A stretch of 64,000 nucleotides of DNA from Novosphingobium clariflavum (GTDB lineage Bacteria > Pseudomonadota > Alphaproteobacteria > Sphingomonadales > Sphingomonadaceae): assembly GCF_026420865.1 (NCBI RefSeq), contig NZ_JAPCWC010000010.1, positions 62,001 through 126,000 on the forward strand, given 5' to 3'. The notes beneath the pieces are model-generated. The model ran no database searches. It worked only from the letters and a program-made list of their open reading frames with translations, and had not been told where the DNA came from. Positions 1-8,986 of this stretch are shown in pieces. Made by a program: the position numbers and the translations under genes. Position 1 is the stretch's first letter, and every line of letters begins with the position of its first letter.

Positions 1-1653
1 GATGCCGACCGCCAGCGGCGGCAGGCGCAGGCGGCCCGTCAGCCCCAGCACTTCGTCGAGCGCCACGAAGACCACGCCGGCCGCCGCGCCCCAGCCGATC
101 ATCGCCCAGTTGAGATCGCCGCCCAGCACGCCCTTGGCCAGCGCCGAGATCAGCGCCGCCTGCGGGGCGGGCAGGGCCTCGGCGGTCGCGCCGGGGGCCC
201 CTGCGAAACCGACCGTCATGTTGAGCAGGTTGAGCACCGGCGGAATCACCAGCGAACCGAACACCACGCCGATGACCAGCGCCACCTGCTGCTTCCACGG
301 CGTCGCGCCGACCAGTTGGCCGGTCTTGAGGTCCTGCAGGTTGTCGTTGGAAATCGTCGCCACGCCGAACACCACGCCGGTGACGATCAGCGCATAGGCG
401 ACCAGCGCCGCCGTCGTATCCGCGTTCTGGTCGCGCCCGAACAGGCCCACCAGCAGGATCGAGGCGGCCACCACCGCCAGGATGCCGATGCCCGAAACCG
501 GCGAGTTCGACGCCCCGATCAGGCCCGCCATGTAGCCGCAGACCGCCGCGATCAGGAGGCCGATCACCAGCACGAACACCAGCGCGCCGCCCACCAGAAG
601 GAGCGAGGAAGCGGCCAGCGGGCCGCCCGACAGCACGCTGGCGAGCAGGATGCCGATGGGCACCAGCATCGCCAGCGTCGCGGCGGCCACGATGCCGATC
701 GGCATGTCGCGCTCTTCCAGCGCCAGTTCCTGCCCGGCATGGCGCGCCCGGCTGGCCGCCAGCGCCGAACGCACGCCCGAAACCACCGGCCCGGCAATGC
801 GCAGCAGCGTCCAGATCGCGGCAACCGCAATCACCCCCGCGCCAAAGAAGCGCACGTCGGCGCTGAACACGCTGCCCGCCCAGTCTTCCACGCTGGCACC
901 GGGCATCGGATGGCTCGCGGTCAGCATCGGCAGCAGCACCCACCAGCCGACGACAAGACCCAGCAGCATCGCCATGCCCACCGAGATCCCGACGAGATGG
1001 CCGACCCCGAGCAGCGCGAACGAAAGTCCGCCGGAAATCCCGGTCGCCCCGGCCCCGGTGCGGAACCACACCGAAGCCTCGGCGGCAATCAGCTTGGTCT
1101 GCGTCAGGATCGCGAAGGCGGCCGAAGCCACCGTGTTCCAGGCCAGCACCGAAAGCCCCCTGGCGCTCTCCGCCGCGCCCTGCTCGCTGGCGAAACCGAC
1201 CCGCAGCACTTCGGCGGCGGCATGGCCTTCGGGATAGGGCAGCGGCGTATCGACCACCAGCGCGCGGCGCAGCGGCACCGAGAACAGCACGCCGAGAATG
1301 CCGCCGGTGCCGGTGATCGCCGCGGTCGTCCAGTAGGGGAAGCCCTGCCACCAGCCGATCATGACGAGACCCGGCAGCACGAAGATGATCGCCGCCAGCG
1401 TGCCCGCCGCACTCGCCACGGTCTGGACGATGTTGTTTTCCAGGATCGTCGAATTGCCCAGCATGCGCAGGATCGCCATCGAGATGACGGCGGCGGGAAT
1501 CGAGGTCGCGAAGGTCAGTCCGACCTTGAGCCCGAGATAGACGTTCGCCGCCGTGAACAGCAGGGTAATCACCCCGCCCAGCAGCACGCCGCGCAGCGTG
1601 AGTTCCGCCATCGGCCGCGCGCTGGCTGGCGTGCCCTGGGAAATGCCTGTCAT
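1..1653 (-). CDS. OPT family oligopeptide transporter (C-terminus beyond window)
   Basis: Reading the minus strand from the ATG at 1653 gives 551 open codons running off the window edge, so the C-terminus is missing. The protein is almost wholly hydrophobic. It starts MTGISQGTPASARPMAELTL and then shows the first OPT-family helix with the NVYLGLKVG motif, followed by repeated glycine-rich membrane segments (GTGGILGVLFS, LVGISVGMAMLLGL, GASNSPVSG). OPT proteins are proton-coupled inner-membrane importers of small peptides or metal chelates. A Shine-Dalgarno-like AAGGTAAGG lies just upstream of the ATG. The vWA lipoprotein gene lies upstream in the same direction, 207 bp away, with two hairpins between them. 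The family call is firm; the substrate is not readable. Confidence 0.9.
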   Translation of the reverse strand, partial: MTGISQGTPASARPMAELTLRGVLLGGVITLLFTAANVYLGLKVGLTFATSIPAAVISMAILRMLGNSTILENNIVQTVASAAGTLAAIIFVLPGLVMIGWWQGFPYWTTAAITGTGGILGVLFSVPLRRALVVDTPLPYPEGHAAAEVLRVGFASEQGAAESARGLSVLAWNTVASAAFAILTQTKLIAAEASVWFRTGAGATGISGGLSFALLGVGHLVGISVGMAMLLGLVVGWWVLLPMLTASHPMPGASVEDWAGSVFSADVRFFGAGVIAVAAIWTLLRIAGPVVSGVRSALAASRARHAGQELALEERDMPIGIVAAATLAMLVPIGILLASVLSGGPLAASSLLLVGGALVFVLVIGLLIAAVCGYMAGLIGASNSPVSGIGILAVVAASILLVGLFGRDQNADTTAALVAYALIVTGVVFGVATISNDNLQDLKTGQLVGATPWKQQVALVIGVVFGSLVIPPVLNLLNMTVGFAGAPGATAEALPAPQAALISALAKGVLGGDLNWAMIGWGAAAGVVFVALDEVLGLTGRLRLPPLAVGI

Positions 1654-1761
1654 TCTTGCCTTACCTTCGATCCGGCCCTGCGCCGATCCGCCCTGATGGC
1701 ACGGGCGGATCGGACTGACCAGAGAAACGCGCGCGATCGCGGGGAAAGACGGGAACTTATG

Positions 1762-1797
1762 CCAAGCTGCAGTGATGCTGACGCATCAGCAGCTTGG
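1762..1797. other. long imperfect hairpin between the vWA and OPT genes
   Basis: CCAAGCTGC (1762-1770) pairs with GCAGCTTGG (1789-1797). Inside it TGATGC pairs with GCATCA around a TGAC loop, with only an AG bulge at 1771-1772. This makes about 15 bp of stem. No T-run follows on either strand, so it is not a standard intrinsic terminator. It lies downstream of the vWA stop and about 110 bp before the OPT start, and could be a terminator, a processing site or an operator. Confidence 0.55.
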
Positions 1798-1825
1798 AAC
1801 GCTCAGACGCCGCGCGGGCTTAACC

Positions 1826-1856
1826 AACCTGCGATGAGTCAGGCTCAACGCAGGTT
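1826..1856. other. second hairpin, directly after the vWA stop codon
   Basis: AACCTGCG (1826-1833) pairs with CGCAGGTT (1849-1856). An inner TGAG/CTCA stem (1835-1838, 1844-1847) is separated by one A-A mismatch. It begins five bases past the stop of the minus-strand vWA gene, where a terminator would sit, but no T-tract follows. Confidence 0.5.
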
Positions 1857-1860
1857 GCTA

Positions 1861-3405
1861 TTACTCGGCGGCGGAAGTCGCTGTCACGGTTGGCGGGCGG
1901 GTGGCCGCAAGCCGCGTCAGTTCCACGAATTCCTTGCGCCAGTAATCGCCCTGAGGCCCTGCCAGCCGGGCGATATCGCCGTAGTCGAACCGGCCCAGCC
2001 GGGTATCGCCGCGCAGCTTCTGCCCGAAAGCGGCCACCGCAATGGCGAAGGCCATGTCGCCCGCAGGCGCCTGCGCCGCGGCAAGCCGGCCGGCCGCCAC
2101 CGGCACTTCGATCAACCGGCTTTCGGTGCCGTTCGGCAACCTGTAGCGCAGCCGCACGGTCGCCGCCTCGGACGCATCGCCTGACGGGGCCGGCGTGGCA
2201 GCCGCATTGGCGGCATACTTGCGCGCCGGCAGCCAGCCCTGCTGACCGGCGGGCACGATCTCGTAGAGCGCGGTGACCTGATGCCCCGCCCCGAGCTCGC
2301 CTGCGTCCACCTTGTCGTCGGCAAAGTCCTCCTCGCGCAGCGCGCGGTTCTCGTACCCGATCAGGCGGTACTCGCCCACCACCGCCGGATTGAACTCCAC
2401 CTGCACTTTCACATCCCTGGCGATGGTGAACAGGGTGGAGGACAGTTCCTCGTCCAGCACCTTGCGCGCCTCCATGGCGCTGTCGATATAGGCGTGGTTG
2501 CCGTTGCCGAGGTCGGCCACCGCCTCCATCATCGCATCGTTGTAATTGCCCTGCCCGAAGCCGAGCGTGGTCAGGCTGATGCCGTCCTCGCGGTTCTGGC
2601 GGACCATGGCCTCAAGCCCCTGCTGGTCCGACAGGCCGACATTGAAGTCCCCATCGGTGGCCATGACGATCCGGTTGATGCCGCCCGGGATGCGATGCGC
2701 ACGGGCCAGGTCATAGGCCATCGACAGGGCCGGGCCGCCCGCCGTGCCGCCGCCCGCCTCCAGCCCGGACAGCGCCGCCTTGATTCCCGCCGGATCGTGG
2801 CTGCCCTCGATCAGCGTCTGCACCGACCCCGCGTAAGTGATGATCGAAACGCTGTCATCCGCGCGCAGGCCGTCGGCCAGGATCGACAGGGCCTGCCTGA
2901 CCAGCGGCAGCTTGTCCGGCGCGTCCATCGAGCCCGAAACGTCGACCATGAACACGAGGTTCGCCGCCGGTCGCTGCGCGCGCGGGACATCGTAACCGCG
3001 CAGGCCGATGCGCAGCAGCCGGGTGCCGGGATTCCACGGGGTGACGGCAAGATCGGTGGTCACGCTGAAGGGCGCGGAGCGGTCCGCCGGGGCGGGATAG
3101 TCATAGCGGAAATAGTTGATCATTTCCTCGGTCCGCACCGCCTCGGCGGGAACCGGCTGACCGCCCATCAGCATGCGCCGAACATTGGCATAGGAGGCCG
3201 TGTCGACATCCACCGCAAACGTCGAGACCGGCTCGCTCGCCGCCCGGTGGATCGGGCTGACCGCCTTGCCATCGTAGCGCTCGCCGCTTTCGGGGTTCCC
3301 CGCCATCGCCTCGTAACCCGCCTCGCCGGAAGGTCTCGAACCGCCACAGCCCGCCAGCATCAGTCCCGGAACCAGGGGGCAGCAAAGTATCAGACGAAAT
3401 CGCAC
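1861..3405 (-). CDS. YfbK-like von Willebrand factor A lipoprotein
   Basis: This is a 514-residue protein. I chose the GTG at 3405 because GGAGA lies six to seven bases upstream and because it begins directly with a lipoprotein signal ending LMLAGCGG (lipobox cysteine near residue 15). A longer reading to 3537 adds an arginine-rich stretch with no such support. After the lipobox comes the vWF_A_N region (FAVDVDTASYANVRRML), then a vWA domain with an intact MIDAS motif DVSGSM and later TDGDFNVG. The C-terminal region matches the DUF3520 part found in YfbK proteins. It is predicted to be membrane-anchored and metal-binding, with a role in protein contacts. The partner is unknown. Two hairpins and the OPT gene follow downstream. 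Confidence 0.88.
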   Translation of the reverse strand: MRFRLILCCPLVPGLMLAGCGGSRPSGEAGYEAMAGNPESGERYDGKAVSPIHRAASEPVSTFAVDVDTASYANVRRMLMGGQPVPAEAVRTEEMINYFRYDYPAPADRSAPFSVTTDLAVTPWNPGTRLLRIGLRGYDVPRAQRPAANLVFMVDVSGSMDAPDKLPLVRQALSILADGLRADDSVSIITYAGSVQTLIEGSHDPAGIKAALSGLEAGGGTAGGPALSMAYDLARAHRIPGGINRIVMATDGDFNVGLSDQQGLEAMVRQNREDGISLTTLGFGQGNYNDAMMEAVADLGNGNHAYIDSAMEARKVLDEELSSTLFTIARDVKVQVEFNPAVVGEYRLIGYENRALREEDFADDKVDAGELGAGHQVTALYEIVPAGQQGWLPARKYAANAAATPAPSGDASEAATVRLRYRLPNGTESRLIEVPVAAGRLAAAQAPAGDMAFAIAVAAFGQKLRGDTRLGRFDYGDIARLAGPQGDYWRKEFVELTRLAATRPPTVTATSAAE

Positions 3406-3777
3406 GGGCTTTCTCCACCAGTTTCGTGGAGATGAAATAGTTCGGCAATTCCGCGACCTACAAGTGCGCCGCCGCCGCTCGCCGGATGCCTGCACCGGAC
3501 GTGAACGACGGCTTGCGAGCGGGAAGGCGAATTTCACGGAACCCAGGCTTCGGCCTGCACCCGTCCTGCACCGACATTACACGAACAATCGACGGCATCT
3601 ATTTCACCGCAGGCCGTCGGCGAGCACGAAGCGGCGCGTCTCGATCGCTATCCGGCAATCGCCCCCTGAACGCGCCAGGAACGACGTGCGACCCGATGAT
3701 CGCGGATCGCCTGTTCCAGGCCGTAAGCGCATTGCCAACGCCCCCTTTTGATTACATATGTAGTCGATAGAGGGAGA
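3406..3777. other. divergent intergenic region, no gene recognised
   Basis: This 372-bp stretch separates the minus-strand vWA gene from the plus-strand acetamidase-like gene, so it must carry both promoters. Short open frames here have arginine-rich, family-less translations and no good ribosome sites. The only clear structure is the 10-bp palindrome TACATATGTA at 3753-3762, a possible operator or -10 region just before the acetamidase start. Confidence 0.4.
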
Positions 3778-5103
3778 GTGCCGATCTTGCGTTCCATGAC
3801 AGCTGCTGGCGCCTTGTGCCTATCGACGGGCGTGGCAATGGCCTCACCCCCAACGCCGCCCGCAACGCCGCCCGCATGGAGCGGTCAGTGGGTGTTGACG
3901 GTCGATCGATGGGGCAATCCGGAATATTCGACGCTTGACCTGTCGATCCGGCACAACGTCGTCTCCGGCGACTGGGACGGTGACCCCTTGTCCGGGACCG
4001 TGGAGGGCCGGACCCTGCGATTGAGGACAACCGACCAGCGCGGGGCGGAGTATCGCTTCGAGGTCCGTCTGGAAAATGGCCGGCTGTCGGGCACCGCCGA
4101 CTACCCTGACAACAATTTCGCGGACAGGCGCCAGACATTCACCCTTTCCGCCCGTCCCGTGCCCGAGCGCCCGAGCGCTCGGCCGCGCGTGATCGACTAT
4201 GCCCCGCGCTCTTTTGCCAACAGCTTCTCCGCGGAGCGCGAACCGGTCCTGACGATCTGGCCTGGCGATATCGTGCGCACGTCGACGATCGATTCCGGCG
4301 GCATCGACGCGCAGGGCGTCACCCGCGCCTTGTTCGGCAATCCGCAGACCGGTCCCTTCTTTGTCGCCGGCGCACGGCAAGGCGACACGCTGGCAATCCA
4401 TATCCGCAAGCTGACCCTCAACCGGGATTGGGCGGAAAGCCTCGACACGATCGTGACACGGGTGCTGGGGACGGGCGTGAGTGCAAAGGCATCCGAGCTT
4501 GGCCGCCCGGTGCGCTGGCACCTTGACCGGGAAAACGGCGTTGCGACGCTGGAGGACCCCGGCAGCCGGCTGCAAGGCTATCGTGTCCCGCTGCGACCGA
4601 TGCTGGGAGGGGTCGGGCTGGCAAGCGGCTTCGCCTCGCCGCCACTGTCGACCGGGGATACCGGCCGGGCGGGCGGCAACATGGACTTTCCCGAGGTGGT
4701 CGCGGGCAGCACGGTGCTCCTGCCCGTGCAGCAGCCCGGCGCATTGCTCTATCTGGGCGACGCACACGCCCTCCAGGGGGACGGCGAAACCTCCCAATAT
4801 GCGCTCGAGACCTCGATGGATGTCGAATTCTCGGTCGAGATCATCAAGGGAACCGCCATCATGATGCCGCGGGTCGAAACGAGCGACGCGATCATGACGC
4901 TGGGCCAGGCCGGCTCGCTCGATGAAGCGACACGGGCGGCAACCACGGGCCTCATACAGTGGCTGCAACAGGACTATGGCCTCAGCCTGTCCGACGCGGC
5001 AAAGGTCCTGGGAAGCGCCGTGCGCTATTCGATCCCGAACCTGGCAGGCCGCAGTGTCGGCGTGGCTGCGCGCATCGACAAGGCCCTGCTGCCGGCCCGG
5101 TAG
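3778..5103 (+). CDS. exported acetamidase/formamidase family protein
   Basis: From the GTG at 3778 the protein has 441 residues and starts with a short signal peptide ([14 protein letters not shown], ending near AMASPP). A purine-rich AGGGAGA lies very close to that GTG, so the ATG at 3796 cannot be excluded. Residues about 25-120 form a beta-rich domain ([17 protein letters not shown]) not usual for the family. From about 135 the FmdA/AmdA fold follows, with the [30 protein letters not shown] and [14 protein letters not shown] stretches typical of metal-dependent amide hydrolases. The likely reaction is hydrolysis of a small amide, here in the periplasm. A histone-deacetylase-like hydrolase follows 70 bp downstream. 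Confidence 0.85.
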   Translation: MPILRSMTAAGALCLSTGVAMASPPTPPATPPAWSGQWVLTVDRWGNPEYSTLDLSIRHNVVSGDWDGDPLSGTVEGRTLRLRTTDQRGAEYRFEVRLENGRLSGTADYPDNNFADRRQTFTLSARPVPERPSARPRVIDYAPRSFANSFSAEREPVLTIWPGDIVRTSTIDSGGIDAQGVTRALFGNPQTGPFFVAGARQGDTLAIHIRKLTLNRDWAESLDTIVTRVLGTGVSAKASELGRPVRWHLDRENGVATLEDPGSRLQGYRVPLRPMLGGVGLASGFASPPLSTGDTGRAGGNMDFPEVVAGSTVLLPVQQPGALLYLGDAHALQGDGETSQYALETSMDVEFSVEIIKGTAIMMPRVETSDAIMTLGQAGSLDEATRAATTGLIQWLQQDYGLSLSDAAKVLGSAVRYSIPNLAGRSVGVAARIDKALLPAR

Positions 5104-5173
5104 CACGGGCCGCCGCCGGCAGGCACGGCGCGCCTGTGCATGCTCGACCTGCGTACCTCGGTGGTCTTCCGCG

Positions 5174-6091
5174 ATGGTCATGCTGCATGTCGTTCATCAC
5201 CCCGGCTACGTGGTCGCAACCGGGCACCCGGGCACGTTCCCGCATGACAAGTATGCGCTGGTCATGCAGGCGCTTGGCAAAAGCGGCGCGGCGATGCGCG
5301 TTCACACCCCCGACGTCATGCCGCGCGAATGGCTCGAGGCCGTCCACGACCCGGCCTATGTCGACGAAGTGCTTGGCTGCGCGGTGCCGGCAGCCAAGCA
5401 GCGCCGGATCGGCTTTGCGATCGACGAACGCATCTCCCGGCGATCGCAGCTCTCGCCCGGTGGAACCTGGCTCGCCGCGAAGCTCGCCCTGCAGCACGGA
5501 TATGCCGCGAATTCCGCCGGCGGCAGCCATCATGCCCTGGCCGATACCGGCGCGGGATACTGCGTCTTCAACGACCTGGCGCTGGCCGCCCACCGGCTGA
5601 TCGAGGAAGGCAGCGCCTCGCGCATCCTCATCCTCGATCTCGACGTGCATCAGGGCGACGGCACGGCGGCCCTGACCGCAGGGCGCGGCGACATTTTCAC
5701 GCTGTCCATCCATGCCGAGAAGAACTTCCCGGCGCGCAAGGCGCGCTCCTCGCTGGATGTCGGCCTCGCCGATGGCACCGGCGACACCGGCTACCTCGAT
5801 GCCCTTGCCGGATCGCTGCCCACCGCGCTCGATCATTTCGGGCCGGACCTGATCCTGCTGCAAGCCGGCGTCGATCCCCATGCAGACGACAAGCTCGGCA
5901 GGCTGTCCTTGACCGACGAGGGCCTTGCCGCGCGCGATCGATTTGTCGCGGCTGAGGCCAGGCGGCGCGGCATTCCGCTGGCGAGCACGCTGGGCGGCGG
6001 CTACGGCGCCGACCGGGAAGCCGTGGCCTTGCGCCACGCCCGCACGATCCTCACCCTTTCCGCCACGATCGGTGCAGGCGCTGCCGCCTAG
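5174..6091 (+). CDS. class IV histone deacetylase-fold hydrolase
   Basis: This is a 305-residue protein of the arginase/deacetylase superfamily. Visible motifs are the histidine pair in [19 protein letters not shown], the metal-binding [13 protein letters not shown], the [15 protein letters not shown] loop, and a final GGGYG. Together they give the zinc ligands and catalytic histidines of bacterial deacetylases (acetoin-utilisation or HDAC11-like proteins). The substrate is likely a small acetylated amine or an acyl-lysine. ATG at 5174 is used, though the ATG at 5180 is equally possible, and neither has a strong ribosome site. Its stop codon TAG overlaps the left end of a MITE-like repeat. 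Being 70 bp after an amide hydrolase suggests co-transcription and a shared role in amide breakdown, which is an inference. Confidence 0.88.
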   Translation: MVMLHVVHHPGYVVATGHPGTFPHDKYALVMQALGKSGAAMRVHTPDVMPREWLEAVHDPAYVDEVLGCAVPAAKQRRIGFAIDERISRRSQLSPGGTWLAAKLALQHGYAANSAGGSHHALADTGAGYCVFNDLALAAHRLIEEGSASRILILDLDVHQGDGTAALTAGRGDIFTLSIHAEKNFPARKARSSLDVGLADGTGDTGYLDALAGSLPTALDHFGPDLILLQAGVDPHADDKLGRLSLTDEGLAARDRFVAAEARRRGIPLASTLGGGYGADREAVALRHARTILTLSATIGAGAAA

Positions 6092-6193
6092 CGTTTTCCA
6101 ATCAGGTGGAATCACCTGATGACTCGTAAAAACGCGTAAAACCAGAATCATAGAGCAGTTGGTCCGATGCAATCGGATCGGAAACTGCTCTAG
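6091..6193. repeat. MITE-like intergenic repeat, copy 1
   Basis: This roughly 103-bp element starts TAGCGTTTTCC and ends GGAAACTGCTCTA. It holds two hairpins: ATCAGGTG/CACCTGAT (6101-6120), and TAGAGCAGTT/AACTGCTCTA (6151-6160 with 6183-6192) enclosing TCCGAT/ATCGGA. It supplies the stop codons of both flanking convergent genes. A related element with clean 10-bp terminal inverted repeats is at 57297-57403. Similar GCGTTTT...GTGGAA...AAAACGCG repeats are common between alphaproteobacterial genes. Confidence 0.65.
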
Positions 6194-6441
6194 CGGGACG
6201 CCTCCCGTTCGGCCCTGAGCCGCTCCACCAGTCTTTCGATTTCGTCGGGATTGAGCACCCAGGTGCGGGTCTTGCGGTCTTCGCGAAACACCGGCCGCGT
6301 CAGCAGGATACGCGCCTGCTCCTTGGCGAAAGGCTTGAACAGCGCGAAGTGCATCACGCATTCGAGCAAGACGCCGATCACCGGCGTCTTGCCGTCCAGA
6401 TCGATCAGCGTTGCCGGCTGGTCCCAGGGAATGTTCATCAT
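6190..6441 (-). CDS. small conserved-looking hypothetical protein
   Basis: This is an 83-residue protein beginning MMNIPWDQPATLIDLDGKTP and ending in a charged helix (EIERLVERLRAEREASR). It has no signal peptide, membrane segment or metal motif. A second in-frame ATG at 6438 is possible, and GGGGG lies immediately before the first. The stop codon lies inside the MITE-like repeat, so the C-terminus may have been set by that insertion. Normal high-GC codon use supports it as a real gene. I do not recognise the family and assign no function. Confidence 0.6.
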   Translation of the reverse strand: MMNIPWDQPATLIDLDGKTPVIGVLLECVMHFALFKPFAKEQARILLTRPVFREDRKTRTWVLNPDEIERLVERLRAEREASR

Positions 6442-6617
6442 CCCCCGCGCCTATCGCGCCGCGCGCCGAATGCAAAGCCCCATGCCTGCACGCACCAGCG
6501 GCGTTTCGGCCTGCACCGTTTCTGCAACGCGCCTGCGCCGACAATTGACCGCGATCCCGCGATGAACTGCCCGCCGCCCGCAGAAAGGTATCTCCCGTCA
6601 ATCAGGGAGATACACAA

Positions 6618-8231
6618 ATGCACTTCGCCGTCGCCCCGCTGGGGGCCAGCTTCCGCTGGAAGCTCGGACTGGGTCTGGCCGTGGTCGCGGTGGGGGACTG
6701 GCTGCTCTACCAGCGCGGCCTTGCCTATGGATCGTGGGGCCTCCTGGCCCTTGCCCTGCTGGCGGCGCTGCTGGCCGGAACCCCGGCCCTGCGCCGCAGC
6801 AAGGCGGGGCTGCCCGCCGCACTGGCCGCCTGCCTGTTCGCGCTGGCGCTGACCTGGGATCCGGGGCCGCTGGCGTGGACGCTGTTCTGGCTCGCGGCGG
6901 GCATGGCCGCCCTGCTGGCGCGCACCGGACGGTTCGACGACGGCTGGCGCTGGGCGCAGCGCCTGTTCTGGCAGGCCCTGCGCGCACCCTTCGCTCCGCT
7001 GCTCGACATGCGGCGCATCGCGAAAGTGCGTGCCGCCGGGCACGGCAGGCGCATCGGCCTGAGGCGGGCGGCATCGCTGCTGACGATGCCGCTGCTGGGC
7101 GGTGCGGTGATCGTCGCGCTGTTCTGCGCCGCCAACCCGATCCTGGCCAGCGCGGTCTCCTCGCTCCTGTCGATCGACACCTCGCTGGTCGCGCAAGGGG
7201 GCCGCGCGATCCTCTGGACGATAGTCTTCGCGATGGCCTGGAGCCTGCTGCGCCCGGGCCTGCTCAAGCACCCGCTGGCGCTGTTCGAAGGGCGCGGCGA
7301 GCTTCGCCTGCCCGGTTTTTCGCCCGCCTCGATCAGCCTCTCGCTGGTGCTCTTCAACGCCATCTTCGCCGTGCAGAACCTGCTCGACGCCGCCTATCTC
7401 TGGGGCATGGCCGCGCTGCCGCCGGGCATGACCCTGGCCGATTACGCGCATCGCGGCGCCTACCCGCTGATCGCCACCGCGCTTCTCGCCGCGCTGTTCG
7501 TGCTGATCGCGCTGCGTCCGGGATCCGAGACCGCCCGTTCGCCCGCGATCCGCTGGCTGGTGACCTTGTGGATCGTGCAGAACATCGTGCTGGTCGCCTC
7601 CTCGATCCAGCGCACGGCGGACTACATCGAGGCCTATTCGCTGACGAGGCTGCGCATCGCCGCTCTGGCGTGGATGGTGCTGGTCGCCTTCGGTCTTGCC
7701 ACGATCTGCTGGCGGTTGCTGCGCAATCGCAGTTCGGCCTGGCTGGTCAACGTCAATCTGGCCGCCACCGTGCTGGTGCTGACGGGGTTCTGCTTTGTCG
7801 ACCTGGGCACAATGGCGGCGCGCTGGAACGTGCGCCATGCCCGCGAGGTGGGCGGCCGCGGCGCCGCGCTGGACTTGTGCTACCTGAACCGCATGGGCGG
7901 CTCGGCGCTGCTGCCGCTGCTCGAACTCGAACAGCGGCGCGGCCTGAACCCCGATTTTCGAGCGCGCGTGCAGGCGGTCCGTCTCGATGCGCAGCAGCGC
8001 CAGCCGGTCGCCATGGGCCTGATCGACATGCGCCGGCAGGAGCAGGCGCGCATCCTCGCGGCCATGCTGCCCCGGCCCGACCTTGGCGGCGCGCCGCGGG
8101 ACTGCGACGGCTCGGTGATCGCCGAACTGCCCGCCGAGCCGCCATCACCCGCCCCGGCCCCGGCCCCGGCCCCGGCCCCGTCTCCGCCGCCGCCCGCACA
8201 ATCCCCGGCGCAACCCGCTGCGCCGCGTTGA
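6618..8231 (+). CDS. DUF4173 multi-pass membrane protein
   Basis: This is a 537-residue protein with roughly ten or more membrane helices between residues 15 and 400. The stretch FNAIFAVQNLLDAAYLWG, with the following ADYAHRGAYPLIATALL, is the DUF4173 signature. The C-terminal soluble part holds paired arginine-rich helices and ends in a Pro-Ala tail made by a CCGGCC-type microsatellite near 8150-8180. The family has no proven role. It lies 23 bp before an OmpR-type regulator and its kinase, so it may be a sensor partner or target of that system. A ribosome site (GGGAGA) precedes the ATG. Confidence 0.85.
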   Translation: MHFAVAPLGASFRWKLGLGLAVVAVGDWLLYQRGLAYGSWGLLALALLAALLAGTPALRRSKAGLPAALAACLFALALTWDPGPLAWTLFWLAAGMAALLARTGRFDDGWRWAQRLFWQALRAPFAPLLDMRRIAKVRAAGHGRRIGLRRAASLLTMPLLGGAVIVALFCAANPILASAVSSLLSIDTSLVAQGGRAILWTIVFAMAWSLLRPGLLKHPLALFEGRGELRLPGFSPASISLSLVLFNAIFAVQNLLDAAYLWGMAALPPGMTLADYAHRGAYPLIATALLAALFVLIALRPGSETARSPAIRWLVTLWIVQNIVLVASSIQRTADYIEAYSLTRLRIAALAWMVLVAFGLATICWRLLRNRSSAWLVNVNLAATVLVLTGFCFVDLGTMAARWNVRHAREVGGRGAALDLCYLNRMGGSALLPLLELEQRRGLNPDFRARVQAVRLDAQQRQPVAMGLIDMRRQEQARILAAMLPRPDLGGAPRDCDGSVIAELPAEPPSPAPAPAPAPAPSPPPPAQSPAQPAAPR

Positions 8232-8254
8232 CACGGACCTTCGAGGAAATGAAC

Positions 8255-8986
8255 ATGGCCGCCATGCCCGGCACGATCCTTCTCGTCGACGACGATCCCC
8301 ATATCCGCCAGTTGCTGGTCTTCGCCTTCGGCAAGGCCGGTCTCCAGACCATCGAGGCGGGCGACGGCGAGGACGCGCTGGCCCAGGTCGAGCGTCACGG
8401 CCCCGATCTGGTGATCCTCGACATCAACATGCCGCGCATGGACGGGCTGGAAGTCTGCCGCCGCCTGCGCGCGACCAGTGACGTGCCGATCTTTTTCCTG
8501 TCCTCGCGCGATGACGAGATCGACCGGGTGCTGGGCATCGAACTGGGCGGCGACGACTATGTCGTGAAGCCCTTTTCGCCGCGCGAGGTGGTGGCCCGCG
8601 CGATGGCGATCCTGCGCCGCACCGGGGCGCGCGGCGGCTCGGCTGCCGCGCCCGCCGAAACCGCCGCGATCCTGCGCCACGGCCTGCTGAGCCTCGATCC
8701 CGAAAGCTGGACCGCGCAGTGGCACGGCCGCGAGGTCAGCCTGACGGTGACCGAATTCACCATCCTGCGCACGCTGCTCGCCGGGCCCACCCGCATCTTC
8801 TCGCGCGACCAGATCATCGACCGGCTGCGCGGCCCCGGCTTCGCGCTGACCGACCGCACGATCGACAGCCATGTCCGCAACTTGCGCCGCAAGTTCGCCG
8901 AAGCGGGCGGCTGCGACCTGGTGGAGACGCGCGCCGGGATCGGCTACCGTCTCGGCGCCTGCAGCGGAGCGGCTACGCCGGGATGA
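8255..8986 (+). CDS. OmpR-family response regulator
   Basis: This is a 243-residue cytoplasmic DNA-binding regulator. The receiver domain (residues about 4-115) has the acidic pair in LLVDDDPHIR, the phospho-acceptor D56 in LVILDINMP, a serine in FFLSSRDD, and the lysine in VVKPFSPRE. The winged-helix domain (about 145-235) shows LTVTEFTILRTL and DRTIDSHVRNLRRKF. ATG at 8255 fits GAGGA at 8243-8247 better than the in-frame ATG at 8249. Its TGA overlaps the kinase ATG in an ATGA, showing translational coupling. The signal is unknown; the linked DUF4173 protein is the best clue. Confidence 0.93.
   Translation: MAAMPGTILLVDDDPHIRQLLVFAFGKAGLQTIEAGDGEDALAQVERHGPDLVILDINMPRMDGLEVCRRLRATSDVPIFFLSSRDDEIDRVLGIELGGDDYVVKPFSPREVVARAMAILRRTGARGGSAAAPAETAAILRHGLLSLDPESWTAQWHGREVSLTVTEFTILRTLLAGPTRIFSRDQIIDRLRGPGFALTDRTIDSHVRNLRRKFAEAGGCDLVETRAGIGYRLGACSGAATPG

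Noticed and set aside
316..2184. Plus-strand open frame of 622 codons at the window start
   Set aside because: It is antisense to the OPT transporter and the vWA gene, and its Gln/His/Arg-rich translation is typical of a shadow.
3464..3770. Two short plus-strand frames in the gap before the acetamidase-like gene
   Set aside because: Arginine-rich translations, no ribosome site, and no family likeness; they overlap each other in different frames.
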